DNA of 64,000 bases from Anaeromyxobacter sp. (GTDB lineage: Bacteria; Myxococcota; Myxococcia; Myxococcales; Anaeromyxobacteraceae): the NCBI GenBank assembly GCA_016718565.1, contig JADKCZ010000001.1:186001-250000 (forward strand), given 5' to 3'. The notes under the pieces are model-generated. The model saw nothing but the letters and a program-made list of their open reading frames with translations, was not told the origin of the DNA and searched no databases. Shown here piece by piece: positions 36,937 to 45,061 of the stretch (position 1 is the first letter of the stretch; each line of letters begins with the position of its first letter). A program made the position numbers and the translations under genes.

Positions 36937-39504
36937 ATGCGCTCACCCCAGGACCAGACCCCGGCCGAGGCCGGCCCGGGCGGCCCGACCGGGACCAGGC
37001 TGGTGCTCACCGGCCTGCCGCCTGCCGGCCCGGCCTGGCGGCGCGTCCTCCGGTGGGCGCTCTACGGCGCCCTGGTGCTCGGCAACGTCGCGCTGGCGGC
37101 GCTGGTGGGGCTCTGGCTGCACTTCTCGAGCGGCCTGCCCGACCTGCCGAGCGTGGAGGGCTACCGCCCGCCCATCGTCACCGAGGTCATCTCGGCCGAC
37201 GGCCAGATCGCCGGCGAGTTCTTCACCGAGCGGCGCAAGGTGGTGCCGTACCAGCGCATCCCGCGCCGGCTCATCCAGGCCTTCCTGGCCTCCGAGGACC
37301 AGCGCTTCTTCGACCACGGCGGGGTGGACTGGCGCGGCACCCTGCGCGCCGGCCTGACCACCTACGTGCTGCGCCGCGGCGTCAAGGGCGGCTCCACCAT
37401 CACCCAGCAGACCGCCAAGGCCATCCTGGTCTCGGCCGAGGGGTTCTCCGAGGGGACGCGGCGCACCCTGCGCCGCAAGCTGCGCGAGCTCATCCTGGCC
37501 ACCCGGCTGGAGCGGTCGCTCTCCAAGGAGCAGATCCTCTGGCTCTACCTGAACGGCGTCTACCTGGGGCACCACAGCTACGGGGTGCAGGCGGCGGCCG
37601 AGAACTACTTCCGCAAGAACGTGGAGGACCTGACCCTGGAGGAGGCGGCGCTGCTGGCCGGCCTGCCGCAGGCCCCCTCGCGCTACAGCCCCTTCGCCCA
37701 CCCGGAGTCGGCCAAGGACCGGCGCCGCTACGTGCTGCGCCGCATGGTGGAGGAGGGGTTCATCGGCGCCGACCAGCGCGCCCGGGCCGAGGCCGCCGAG
37801 GTGAAGGTCTTCGGGGTGGACGACGTCTTCCGCGAGACCGCGCCCTTCTACGTGGAGCAGGGGCGGCGGCAGGTGGTCGAGCGGTACGGCAACGAGCGGC
37901 TCCTCCAGGACGGCCTGCGGGTGGAGCTGGCCATGGACCTGGAGAAGCAGCGGGCCGCCCAGGCCGCCATGCTCAAGGGGCTCATGGAGGTGGACCACCG
38001 CCAGGGCTTCCACGGCCCGGTGTCGCACGTGGAGGGGGCGGAGCGGCAGGCCCTGCAGGCGCGGCTGGCCCGGGCCTGGCCGGCCGGGGCCCTCGGGCCC
38101 GGCGACTACGCGGTGGGGATCGTGGACCGGGTGGACGAGAAGGCGGCCGCGGTCACGGTGGGCGGGCAGGCCGGCCTGCTGCCGGTGGCCGGGCTGCGCT
38201 GGGCCCGCAAGCCCAACCCGGAGGTCTCCTACCCCGACGCGCTGGTGGGCCGCGCCAGCGCGGTGCTGCGCGCCGGCGACGTGGTGCTGGTGCGCCGGGT
38301 GGAGCGGCGCGAGCTGGCCGAGCGGGAGGAGAACGACCCGGCCCGCCTGAAGGAGCTGCCGCAGGCCGAGGTGCTGCTGGCGCTGGAGCAGGAGCCGACC
38401 CTGCAGGGGGCCCTGGTCTCGGTGGACCCGGTGAGCGGCGCGGTGGTGGCCATGGTGGGCGGCTACGACTTCGAGGCCTCGGAGTTCAACCGCGCCTTCC
38501 AGTCCTGCCGCCAGCCCGGCTCGGCCTTCAAGCCGCTGGTGTACGCGGCGGCCCTGGAGAAGCTGGGCTGGACGCCGGCCACCATCCTGACCGACGCGCC
38601 CATCGTCTTCCGCGACGACCAGAGCGCCTGGAAGCCGCAGAACTACGGGGAGGACTTCAAGGGCGACGTCACCCTGCGCTCGGCGCTGGTCCACTCCATG
38701 AACATCCCGGCGGTCAAGACCGCCGAGGCGCTGGCCAGCAAGCTGGGGCCGGCCTTCCTGGGCGAGTGGGCCCGGCAGCTCGGGTTGACCACCCCGGTCA
38801 AGCAGGAGCTGGGCAGCGCGCTGGGCTCCTCCTGCGTCTCGCTCTGGGAGCTCACCGGCGTGTACGCCCTGCTGGCCCGCTACGGCGAGAAGCGGCCGGG
38901 CGTGATGGTGCGGCGGGTGCTCGACCGGGAGGGGCGCACCCTGGAGGACCACACCGAGCCGCGCGACCCCTGGGTGCCGCTCTCGACGCGCCTGGGCGCG
39001 GCGGTGGCCGAGGTGACGCGCCCGCGGGCGCGGGCCATGGACGAGCGGACCGCCTACCAGGTGGTGCACCTGCTGCGCGAGGTGGCCACGGTGGGCACCG
39101 GCGCCCAGGCGGCCCGGCTGGGCAAGCCGGCGGCCGGCAAGACCGGCACCACCAACGACTCCTTCGACACCTGGTTCATGGGGTTCACCCGCGACCTCGC
39201 CACCGGGGTCTGGCTGGGCTACGACGTCAACGTCACGCCGCTGGGCCGCTACGAGACCGGCGGCCGCGCCGCCCTGCCCATCTGGCTGGACTACATGTCG
39301 GCCGCCCTGCGGGACCGGCCGCAGGAGGAGTTCGTGCCGCCGGCCGGCATCGTGGAGGTGCGCATCGACCCCGACACCGGGCAGGTGGCCGGCCCGGGCG
39401 AGCGCGGCGTGCTCGAGCCCTTCAAGGAGGGGACCGAGCCGAAGGGCGCCGGCGAGGGCCAGCCGCCCAAGCCGGTGGAGGTGCAGGACCTGTTCATGCA
39501 GTAG
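36937..39504 (+). CDS. Class A penicillin-binding protein (PBP1A-type transglycosylase/transpeptidase)
   Basis: 855 residues from ATG 36937. An N-terminal transmembrane segment (about 25-50) is followed by the transglycosylase domain: FLASEDQRFFDHGGVDWRGTLRAG with the catalytic Glu, GGSTITQQTAKAIL, LNGVYLGHHSYGVQAAAENYF and LLAGLPQAPSRYSPF. The transpeptidase half has CRQPGSAFKPLVYAAAL (SxxK Ser), the SxN-type VHSMNIPAVK and KTGTTNDSFDTWFMGFT (KTG). It polymerises and crosslinks peptidoglycan on the outer face of the inner membrane. The middle OB-like domain (about 395-480) contains VGIVDRVDEKAAAVTVGGQAG. Length is normal for the family. Confidence 0.93.
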   Translation: MRSPQDQTPAEAGPGGPTGTRLVLTGLPPAGPAWRRVLRWALYGALVLGNVALAALVGLWLHFSSGLPDLPSVEGYRPPIVTEVISADGQIAGEFFTERRKVVPYQRIPRRLIQAFLASEDQRFFDHGGVDWRGTLRAGLTTYVLRRGVKGGSTITQQTAKAILVSAEGFSEGTRRTLRRKLRELILATRLERSLSKEQILWLYLNGVYLGHHSYGVQAAAENYFRKNVEDLTLEEAALLAGLPQAPSRYSPFAHPESAKDRRRYVLRRMVEEGFIGADQRARAEAAEVKVFGVDDVFRETAPFYVEQGRRQVVERYGNERLLQDGLRVELAMDLEKQRAAQAAMLKGLMEVDHRQGFHGPVSHVEGAERQALQARLARAWPAGALGPGDYAVGIVDRVDEKAAAVTVGGQAGLLPVAGLRWARKPNPEVSYPDALVGRASAVLRAGDVVLVRRVERRELAEREENDPARLKELPQAEVLLALEQEPTLQGALVSVDPVSGAVVAMVGGYDFEASEFNRAFQSCRQPGSAFKPLVYAAALEKLGWTPATILTDAPIVFRDDQSAWKPQNYGEDFKGDVTLRSALVHSMNIPAVKTAEALASKLGPAFLGEWARQLGLTTPVKQELGSALGSSCVSLWELTGVYALLARYGEKRPGVMVRRVLDREGRTLEDHTEPRDPWVPLSTRLGAAVAEVTRPRARAMDERTAYQVVHLLREVATVGTGAQAARLGKPAAGKTGTTNDSFDTWFMGFTRDLATGVWLGYDVNVTPLGRYETGGRAALPIWLDYMSAALRDRPQEEFVPPAGIVEVRIDPDTGQVAGPGERGVLEPFKEGTEPKGAGEGQPPKPVEVQDLFMQ

Positions 39505-39521
39505 CCGGCCGCCGCGCCGGC
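39504..39521 (+). terminator. Possible stem-loop after the PBP1A gene
   Basis: GCCGGC (39504-39509) and GCCGGC (39516-39521) are self-complementary arms around a 6-nt loop that starts at the stop codon. No T-tract follows. Weak candidate only. Confidence 0.25.
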
Positions 39522-39586
39522 GGGCGGGAACCGGCCGGGCCAGGCCCGCCCTGGCAGGGCCCGCCGTGGTAGCATCCGCGCGCGCC

Positions 39587-41674
39587 ATGCTGAGATCGAT
39601 CGCGAAGCTGGGGGTGAAGCGGACGCTCTTCCTCTCGATCGCCGCCGCCCTGGCGGTGTCGGGGGTGTTCACCGGCGTGACGGTGAACCGGGTGGTGCTG
39701 GGGGCCCTGGAGCACGCCCAGGGCCACCGCGGCCAGGCCGACGCCCGGGTCCTGGCGGCCGGGCTGGCGCCGCTGCTGGCGGCCGGCCAGGAGGAGCGCC
39801 TGGCGGCCGAGATCGAGGCCACCTTCGACGAGGCGGACGACGCCTACGTGGTGGTGCTGCGGACCGACTACACGGTGGCGGCCAAGCGCTTCGCCCGCGC
39901 CGCCCCCGGCTCGGCCGAGGACGTGCGCGACGCCTTCGCCCGCAACCCCGCCGAGGCCATGGCGCTGGACGGCGGCCTCTACCGCTTCGCCGTGCCCATC
40001 AAGCTGGTGGTGACCGGGCCGGACGGCGGCCGCGGCGAGCGCGAGGTGGGGCACCTCCTGCTGGGCCTCTCGGCGGCCGAGACCAGCGCCCAGGTGAGCC
40101 AGGTGCGCTGGCTGGTGCTGGGGCTGCTGGCGCTGGGCGGCCTGATCCTGGCGGTGCTGGTCTACTGGTTCACCGCGCGGCTGGTGCTCCAGCCGCTGGC
40201 CGAGATGACCGTGGTGGTCCGGCGCATGAGCGAGTCGGACCTGTCGGCGCGGGCCGAGCGCATCGGCGACGACGAGCTCGGCGTCCTGGCCGAGTCGCTC
40301 AACAAGATCGGCGTGAACCTCTCGGCCACCCTGTCGCGGGTGCAGACCGTCACCGGCGGGGTGGCGGCGGTCATCGAGCGCATCGACCGCACCGGCAAGG
40401 CCGTCTCCGAGGGCGCCGGCACGGTGTCGGCGCGGGTGGTGGACACCTCCGCCTCCATGGGGGAGATGATCGCCTCCCTGAAGGGCATCGCCGACAACGT
40501 CGAGGTGCTGGCCCAGAGCGCCGAGGAGTCCTCCTCCTCGATCCTCCAGATGGCCGCCACCAACGACGAGGTGGCCGAGAACATCCAGGCGCTGGCCGCC
40601 TCGGTGGAGGAGACCACCGCCGCCATCGAGCAGATGACCTACTCCATCAAGGAGGTGGCCAAGAACATCGAGGACCTCTCGGCCACCACCGAGGAGACCT
40701 CCTCCTCCATGAACGAGATGGACGTCTCCATCTCGCAGGTGGAGACCAACGCCAACGAGACCGCCAAGCTCTCCGAGCAGGCCCAGCGCGACGCCGAGAT
40801 GGGCGCCGAGGCGCTCTCCCGCACCCTCATGGGCATCGACAAGATCAAGGAGTCCTCCAAGGAGGCGGCCTCGGTCATCGAGGCGCTGGGCCGGAAGATC
40901 TCCGCCATCGGCAACATCCTCAACGTCATCGACGACGTGGCCGAGCAGACCAACCTGCTGGCCCTGAACGCCGCCATCCTGGCCGCCCAGTCGGGCGAGC
41001 ACGGCAAGGGCTTCGCCGTGGTGGCCGACGAGATCAAGGACCTGGCCGAGCGGACCGGCGCCTCCACCAAGGAGATCGGGGAGCTGATCCGGGCGGTGCA
41101 GGAGCAGTCCAAGAGCGCCATCACCGCCATGGACCGCGGCGTGCGCAACGTCGAGGAGGGGGTGCGGCTGGGCCAGGAGACCGAGACCGCCCTCAAGAAG
41201 ATCGAGGAGTCCTCCCACAAGGCCACCCAGATGGTGAAGGCCATCGCCCGCGCCACCATCGAGCAGGCGCGCGGGTCGAAGCAGGTCACCATGGCCATCA
41301 ACCGCATCGCCGAGACGGTGCAGCAGATCGCCACCGCCACCGCCGAGCAGGCCCGGGGCTCCGAGCAGATCATGAAGAGCGCCGAGAAGATGAAGACCAT
41401 CACCAAGCACGTGGAGCGCTCGTCGCAGGAGCAGGCCCGCGGCTCGAAGCAGATCACCAAGGCCATCGAGTCGATCAGCGAGATGGTGCACCACCTCAAC
41501 CGGGCCCAGAAGGAGCAGACCAAGGGCACCGAGCAGGTGATGACCGCGGTGGTGCAGATCCGCCAGGTGGCCGAGACCCAGACCCACTCCGCCCGCGAGC
41601 TGGAGGGGGCCATCGCCGACCTGGCGGGCCAGGCGGACGTGCTGCGGGGCGAGGTCAAGCGCTTCCAGATTTAG
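39587..41674 (+). CDS. Methyl-accepting chemotaxis protein with a long signalling coil
   Basis: 695 residues from ATG 39587 (MLRSIAKLGVKRTLFLSIAAALAVSG). A first membrane segment is at about 13-35, a periplasmic sensor domain of about 120 residues, a second segment at about 175-198 (LVLGLLALGGLILAVLVYW), then a HAMP domain and a long helical hairpin. The signalling tip reads EQTNLLALNAAILAAQSGEHGKGFAVVADEIKDLAERT; the usual AAIEAARAGE is changed to AAILAAQSGE. The C-terminal arm contains four EQ(A/T)(R/K)G(S/T)xQ(I/V) repeats. It would pass a periplasmic signal to a CheA-type kinase; no che genes are in the window. TAGCAT ends 11 nt before the start. Confidence 0.9.
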   Translation: MLRSIAKLGVKRTLFLSIAAALAVSGVFTGVTVNRVVLGALEHAQGHRGQADARVLAAGLAPLLAAGQEERLAAEIEATFDEADDAYVVVLRTDYTVAAKRFARAAPGSAEDVRDAFARNPAEAMALDGGLYRFAVPIKLVVTGPDGGRGEREVGHLLLGLSAAETSAQVSQVRWLVLGLLALGGLILAVLVYWFTARLVLQPLAEMTVVVRRMSESDLSARAERIGDDELGVLAESLNKIGVNLSATLSRVQTVTGGVAAVIERIDRTGKAVSEGAGTVSARVVDTSASMGEMIASLKGIADNVEVLAQSAEESSSSILQMAATNDEVAENIQALAASVEETTAAIEQMTYSIKEVAKNIEDLSATTEETSSSMNEMDVSISQVETNANETAKLSEQAQRDAEMGAEALSRTLMGIDKIKESSKEAASVIEALGRKISAIGNILNVIDDVAEQTNLLALNAAILAAQSGEHGKGFAVVADEIKDLAERTGASTKEIGELIRAVQEQSKSAITAMDRGVRNVEEGVRLGQETETALKKIEESSHKATQMVKAIARATIEQARGSKQVTMAINRIAETVQQIATATAEQARGSEQIMKSAEKMKTITKHVERSSQEQARGSKQITKAIESISEMVHHLNRAQKEQTKGTEQVMTAVVQIRQVAETQTHSARELEGAIADLAGQADVLRGEVKRFQI

Positions 41675-41726
41675 CTGCGGCGAGCGATGCCGGCATTCGC
41701 GTGCCAGCCTCGTCGCTGTGCTGGCC

Positions 41727-41827
41727 GGGGGGGGGGGGGGAGGGGGGGGGGGGGGGGGCGGCGGGCGGGGGGGGGGGGGGGCGGGGGGCGGGGGGCGCCC
41801 GGGGGGGGGGGGGGGGGGGGGGGCGGG
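41727..41827. repeat. Poly-G tract of about 100 nt
   Basis: Uninterrupted G runs of 14 (41727-41740), 17 (41742-41758), 15 (41767-41781), 6, 6 and 23 (41801-41823) nt are broken only by single A/C bases and short C-containing pieces. The other strand is equally long in C. It lies in the gap after the chemoreceptor stop (41674) and the stop of the EVE gene (41835). Such runs fold as G-quadruplexes or hinder polymerases and also are a known source of sequencing length errors, so exact lengths are uncertain. Confidence 0.85.
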
Positions 41828-41834
41828 CAGCCCC

Positions 41835-42251
41835 TCAGCCCTTCTTCTTCGCGTGCTTCGACAGCGCCAGCAGGGCCTTCCACTGGGCCGCGGTGAGCGG
41901 CACCACCGAGAGGCGCCCCTGGATGAGCAGCGGGGAGCGGGCGAAGGCGGTGGAGCCCTTGAGCGCCTCGAGCGGCACCGGCGCGGCCAGCCGGTCGCCG
42001 GCCGCCACCTCCACCGACACCCCGCCCTCGCCGGCCTCCGGGTCCGGCCGGGCGGCCCCCACCACCGAGGCCAGGCCCACCGCCTCCTTCCGGCCGGAGT
42101 GGTAGACCACCAGCTGGTCGCCGGCCGCCATGGCGCGCAGGTGCAGCCGGGCCTGGGGGTTCTTCACCCCGGTCCAGCGGGTGGTCCGCTCCCGGACCAG
42201 GTCGTCGAACGAGTAGGTGGAGGGCTCGGTCTTCAGCAGCCAGTGGGCCAT
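41835..42251 (-). CDS. EVE-domain protein
   Basis: 138 residues from ATG 42251. WLLKTEPSTYSFDDLVRERTTRW, VKNPQARLHLRAMAAGDQLVVYHSGRKEAVGLASVVGAARPDP and VPLEALKGSTAFARSPLLIQGRLSVVPL match the single-domain EVE/thymocyte-nuclear-protein-1 family almost end to end. The aromatic cage positions (W in TRWTGVKN, Y in VYHS, W in AAQWKALL) fit binding of modified nucleobases such as 5-methylcytosine or related bases. The cellular role of single-EVE proteins is not well established. It stands alone, convergent with the chemoreceptor gene and flanked by the poly-G tract. Confidence 0.85.
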   Translation of the reverse strand: MAHWLLKTEPSTYSFDDLVRERTTRWTGVKNPQARLHLRAMAAGDQLVVYHSGRKEAVGLASVVGAARPDPEAGEGGVSVEVAAGDRLAAPVPLEALKGSTAFARSPLLIQGRLSVVPLTAAQWKALLALSKHAKKKG

Positions 42252-42350
42252 AGGGGCCGGAAGGTAGGCGGGGCGGGCCCCGGGCGCAACGGCGCCGGGC
42301 GGGGGGGCCCGGGAGGCGCGGCCGGGAGGCCCGTGATATATGGTCGGCCC

Positions 42351-42710
42351 GTGTTCGGCCTCTCCTTCAGCGAGATCGTGATCATCGCGATCCTGGCGCT
42401 GGTCCTGCTGGGACCCGACCGCCTCCCCGAGGCGGCCCGCACCATCGGCAAGACGCTCAAGGACTTCAAGAAGACCACCGACGGCCTCAAGGACCAGCTC
42501 GAGACCGAGCTCTACCAGGCCGAGAAGTCGCTGACCCGGCTGGTGGACGCCCCCGAGGTGCCGCCGGTGGCCTCGGCGGCCATGGGCGCCACCACCCGCC
42601 CGGTGGCGCCGGCCCCGCAGGCCAGCGCCGAGAACGTGCCGGGGCTGGAGGCGGCCCTGGTGGACCCCATGCCGCCGCCGCCGGCGCCGCCCTCGGACCC
42701 GCAGGCCTGA
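42351..42710 (+). CDS. tatB: Twin-arginine translocase subunit TatB/TatA type
   Basis: 119 residues from GTG 42351. MFGLSFSEIVIIAILALVLLGPDRLPEAARTIGK begins with the single membrane helix followed by the Gly-Pro hinge and amphipathic helix of the Tat A/B family; the Ser-Glu at the start of the helix and LGPDRLP are more TatB-like. The C-terminal tail (about 65-119) is long, Pro/Ala-rich and ends PPAPPSDPQA. With TatC it would form the substrate-recognition core that exports folded proteins with twin-arginine signals. TATATG and TATGGT at 42337-42344 may be -10 sites. The label TatB rather than TatA is a judgement. Confidence 0.8.
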   Translation: MFGLSFSEIVIIAILALVLLGPDRLPEAARTIGKTLKDFKKTTDGLKDQLETELYQAEKSLTRLVDAPEVPPVASAAMGATTRPVAPAPQASAENVPGLEAALVDPMPPPPAPPSDPQA

Positions 42711-42714
42711 CCCC

Positions 42715-43503
42715 ATGAGCGCCGCGCCGGCCCCAGCCCCCGTCCCCGAGAGCGAGGTCAAGCTCACCTTCTGGGACCACCTGCGCGAGCTGCGCAAGCG
42801 GCTGGTGCTGTGCGGCTGGGGCGTGCTGGTGGGGATGCTGGCGGTGGGCGCCTTCGTGGAGCAGATCTTCCACGCGCTCATGAAGCCCATCCTGGACTCG
42901 CTGCCGGAGGGGGAGCGCACCCTGCAGTACACCAGCTACATCGAGCCGCTGATGGTCTACATCAAGGTGGCCATGTACGGCGCCATCTTCGCGGCCGCGC
43001 CCTGGATCCTCTACCAGGTCTGGCAGTTCATCGCGCCCGGGCTCTACAAGAAGGAGCGGCGGGTGGTGGTGCCCTTCCTCTTCTTCGGCACCCTGCTGTT
43101 CTACGGCGGCGCCCTCTTCTGCTACTTCGTGGTCATGCCGCAGGCCTTCCCGGCCATGCGCGCCATCGCCACCGACGCCTCGCTGCGCCCCATGCTCACC
43201 ATGAGCGAGCAGCTCTCGCTGGTGCTGGCCATGCTGCTCGGCTTCGGGATCGTCTTCGAGGTCCCGGTGGTGATCGCCTTCCTCTCCATGGTGGGGCTGG
43301 TCTCGGTGGAGTTCCTGGTCAAGCACCGGCGCTACGCGGTGCTGGTCAACGTGCTGGCCGCCGCCATCATCACGCCCACCGGCGACCCGCTCAACCTGGC
43401 GCTCATGGCCGTGCCCATGATCGTCTTCTACGAGGTGGGCATCCTGCTGGCCCGGGTGGTCGGCAAGAAGAAGCCCGCCGCCCAGGCCATCACCCCGGCC
43501 TGA
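42715..43503 (+). CDS. tatC: Twin-arginine translocase subunit TatC
   Basis: 262 residues with six membrane segments. TFWDHLRELRKRLV is the cytoplasmic N-terminus with the conserved FxxHLxELRxRL pattern, YTSYIEPLMVYIKVAMYGAIFAAAPWILYQVWQFIAPGLYKKERRVVVPF the first-periplasmic-loop and helix-2 signature, and FGIVFEVPVVIAFLSMVGLV with ANVLAAAIITPTGDPLNLALMAVPMIVFYEVGI-type (VNVLAAAIITPTGDP) the C-terminal signature. It recognises twin-arginine signal peptides. It starts 4 bp after the tatB-type stop, so both form one unit. Confidence 0.95.
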   Translation: MSAAPAPAPVPESEVKLTFWDHLRELRKRLVLCGWGVLVGMLAVGAFVEQIFHALMKPILDSLPEGERTLQYTSYIEPLMVYIKVAMYGAIFAAAPWILYQVWQFIAPGLYKKERRVVVPFLFFGTLLFYGGALFCYFVVMPQAFPAMRAIATDASLRPMLTMSEQLSLVLAMLLGFGIVFEVPVVIAFLSMVGLVSVEFLVKHRRYAVLVNVLAAAIITPTGDPLNLALMAVPMIVFYEVGILLARVVGKKKPAAQAITPA

Positions 43504-43548
43504 GCCACCCCGCCGCGGCCACGCCCCACCGCCCCCTGGAGCCCCGCC

Positions 43549-44748
43549 ATGCTGAAGCCCGCCGGCCGCGACGACGTCCTCCTCCTCTCCGCCAAGCGCA
43601 CCCCCTTCGGCGCCTTCGGCGGCGCGCTCAAGGACCTGACCGCCACCGACCTCGCGGTCCACGCCGCTCAGGCGGCCCTGGCCGCCGCCGGGGTGGCCCC
43701 GGCCGACGTGGGCCAGGTGGTGATGGGCAACGTGGCGCAGACCAGCGCCGACGCCATCTACCTGGCCCGCCACGTCGGCCTGCGCGCCGGCCTGCCGGTG
43801 GAGGTGCCGGCGCTCACCCTCAACCGGCTGTGCGGCTCGGGCTTCGAGGCGGTCATCCAGGCCGCCATGTGGATCATGACCGGGCAGGCCGAGGTGGTGC
43901 TGGCCGGCGGCACCGAGTCGATGACCCAGGCCCCGCTGGCGCTGCGCGGCACCCGCTTCGGCCACCCCTTCGGCACGGTGCCGCCGCTGGAGGACACCCT
44001 CTGGTCGGCCCTCACCGACAGCCTGGCCGGCATGCCCATGGCGCTCACCGCCGAGAAGCTGGCCGAGCAGCACGGCATCACCCAGGCGCAGGTGGACGAG
44101 TTCGCGGTCGGCTCGCAGCAGCGCTGGGCCGCGGCCCAGGCGGCCGGCCGGTTCCAGGCCGAGCTGGCGCCGCTCACCCTGGCCTCGAAGAAGGGGCCGG
44201 TGACCTTCGAGCGGGACGAGCACCCGCGCCCGAACACCACCGTGGAGGGGCTGCGCAAGCTGCCCAAGGTCTTCAAGAAGGACGGCGTCATCCACGCCGG
44301 CGCCGCCAGCGGCATCGCCGACGGGGCGGCCGCGCTGGTGGTGGCCAGCCGCGCCTACGCCGAGCGCCACGGCCTCACGCCCCTGGCCCGGCTGGTGGCC
44401 TGGGGCCACGCCGGGGTGGACCCCACCATCATGGGCATCGGGCCGGTGCCGGCCATCCGCAACGCCCTGGCCCGCTGCGGCGCCACCCTGGCCGACATGG
44501 ACCTGGTGGAGGTGAACGAGGCCTTCGCGCCGCAGTACCTGGCGGTGGAGCAGGTGCTCGGCCTGGACCGGGCGCGCACCAACGTGGACGGCGGCGCCAT
44601 CGCCATGGGCCACCCCCTGGCGGCCAGCGGCGCGCGCCTCACCGCCCACCTGTGCCACGAGCTCAGGCGGCGCGGCGGGCAGGCCGCCGTGGGCTCGGCC
44701 TGCATCGGCGGGGGGCAGGGCGTGGCGGTGGTGCTGGCGGCCCCCTGA
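43549..44748 (+). CDS. Acetyl-CoA acyltransferase (thiolase)
   Basis: 399 residues. LTLNRLCGSGFEAVIQAA carries the catalytic Cys (about residue 90), GGTESMTQAPLALRG follows, then VEVNEAFAPQYLAVEQ, GGAIAMGHPLAASGARL (His) and CIGGGQGVAVVL (second Cys). All thiolase residues are present. The enzyme either condenses two acetyl-CoA to acetoacetyl-CoA or cleaves 3-ketoacyl-CoA; sequence alone does not decide. Together with ptb-buk and etfBA in the window it could belong to a butyrate or beta-oxidation pathway (inference). It follows tatC by 45 bp. Confidence 0.92.
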   Translation: MLKPAGRDDVLLLSAKRTPFGAFGGALKDLTATDLAVHAAQAALAAAGVAPADVGQVVMGNVAQTSADAIYLARHVGLRAGLPVEVPALTLNRLCGSGFEAVIQAAMWIMTGQAEVVLAGGTESMTQAPLALRGTRFGHPFGTVPPLEDTLWSALTDSLAGMPMALTAEKLAEQHGITQAQVDEFAVGSQQRWAAAQAAGRFQAELAPLTLASKKGPVTFERDEHPRPNTTVEGLRKLPKVFKKDGVIHAGAASGIADGAAALVVASRAYAERHGLTPLARLVAWGHAGVDPTIMGIGPVPAIRNALARCGATLADMDLVEVNEAFAPQYLAVEQVLGLDRARTNVDGGAIAMGHPLAASGARLTAHLCHELRRRGGQAAVGSACIGGGQGVAVVLAAP

Positions 44749-44861
44749 CCCGAGGCGGCCGGGCGCGGCCGGCCGACCGGCGCCCGAGGATCGGCGGCCT
44801 TTCTTGCCGCGGCCCGGGGCGGGCGGTAGCTTCACCCCGGACCAGGCGGATGGGAGGCGTG

Positions 44862-45059
44862 ATGGACGGGTTCACCGGGGTGAAGGTCTTCTCGACGACG
44901 CTGGCGCGCGACCGCGAACAGATGGGCGAGTCCATCAGCCGCTGGCTGGCGGCCCACCCGGACCTCGAGATCGTGGACCGCGAGGTGCGGCAGAGCTCCG
45001 ACAAGGAGTTCCACTGCCTCACCATCACCTTCTTCTACAAGGAACGGCAGAAGGCCTGA
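44862..45059 (+). CDS. Small conserved-looking protein of unknown function
   Basis: 65 residues from ATG 44862, chosen because GGGAGG lies 4 nt upstream; an ATG at 44850 would add four residues. The sequence MDGFTGVKVFSTTLARDREQMGESISRWLAAHPDLEIVDREV has a repeated beta-alpha-beta look, ending HCLTITFFYKERQKA. It contains one Cys and one His. The family is not recognised. It starts a two-gene unit with the rhomboid-like gene 2 bp downstream, and TAGCTT at 44827-44832 could be its -10. Confidence 0.6.
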   Translation: MDGFTGVKVFSTTLARDREQMGESISRWLAAHPDLEIVDREVRQSSDKEFHCLTITFFYKERQKA

Positions 45060-45061
45060 CC

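Noticed and set aside
36943..39822. 959-codon minus-strand frame across the PBP gene
   Set aside because: The PBP1A frame on the plus strand has all catalytic motifs; the antisense frame is His/Gly/Leu-rich without motifs.
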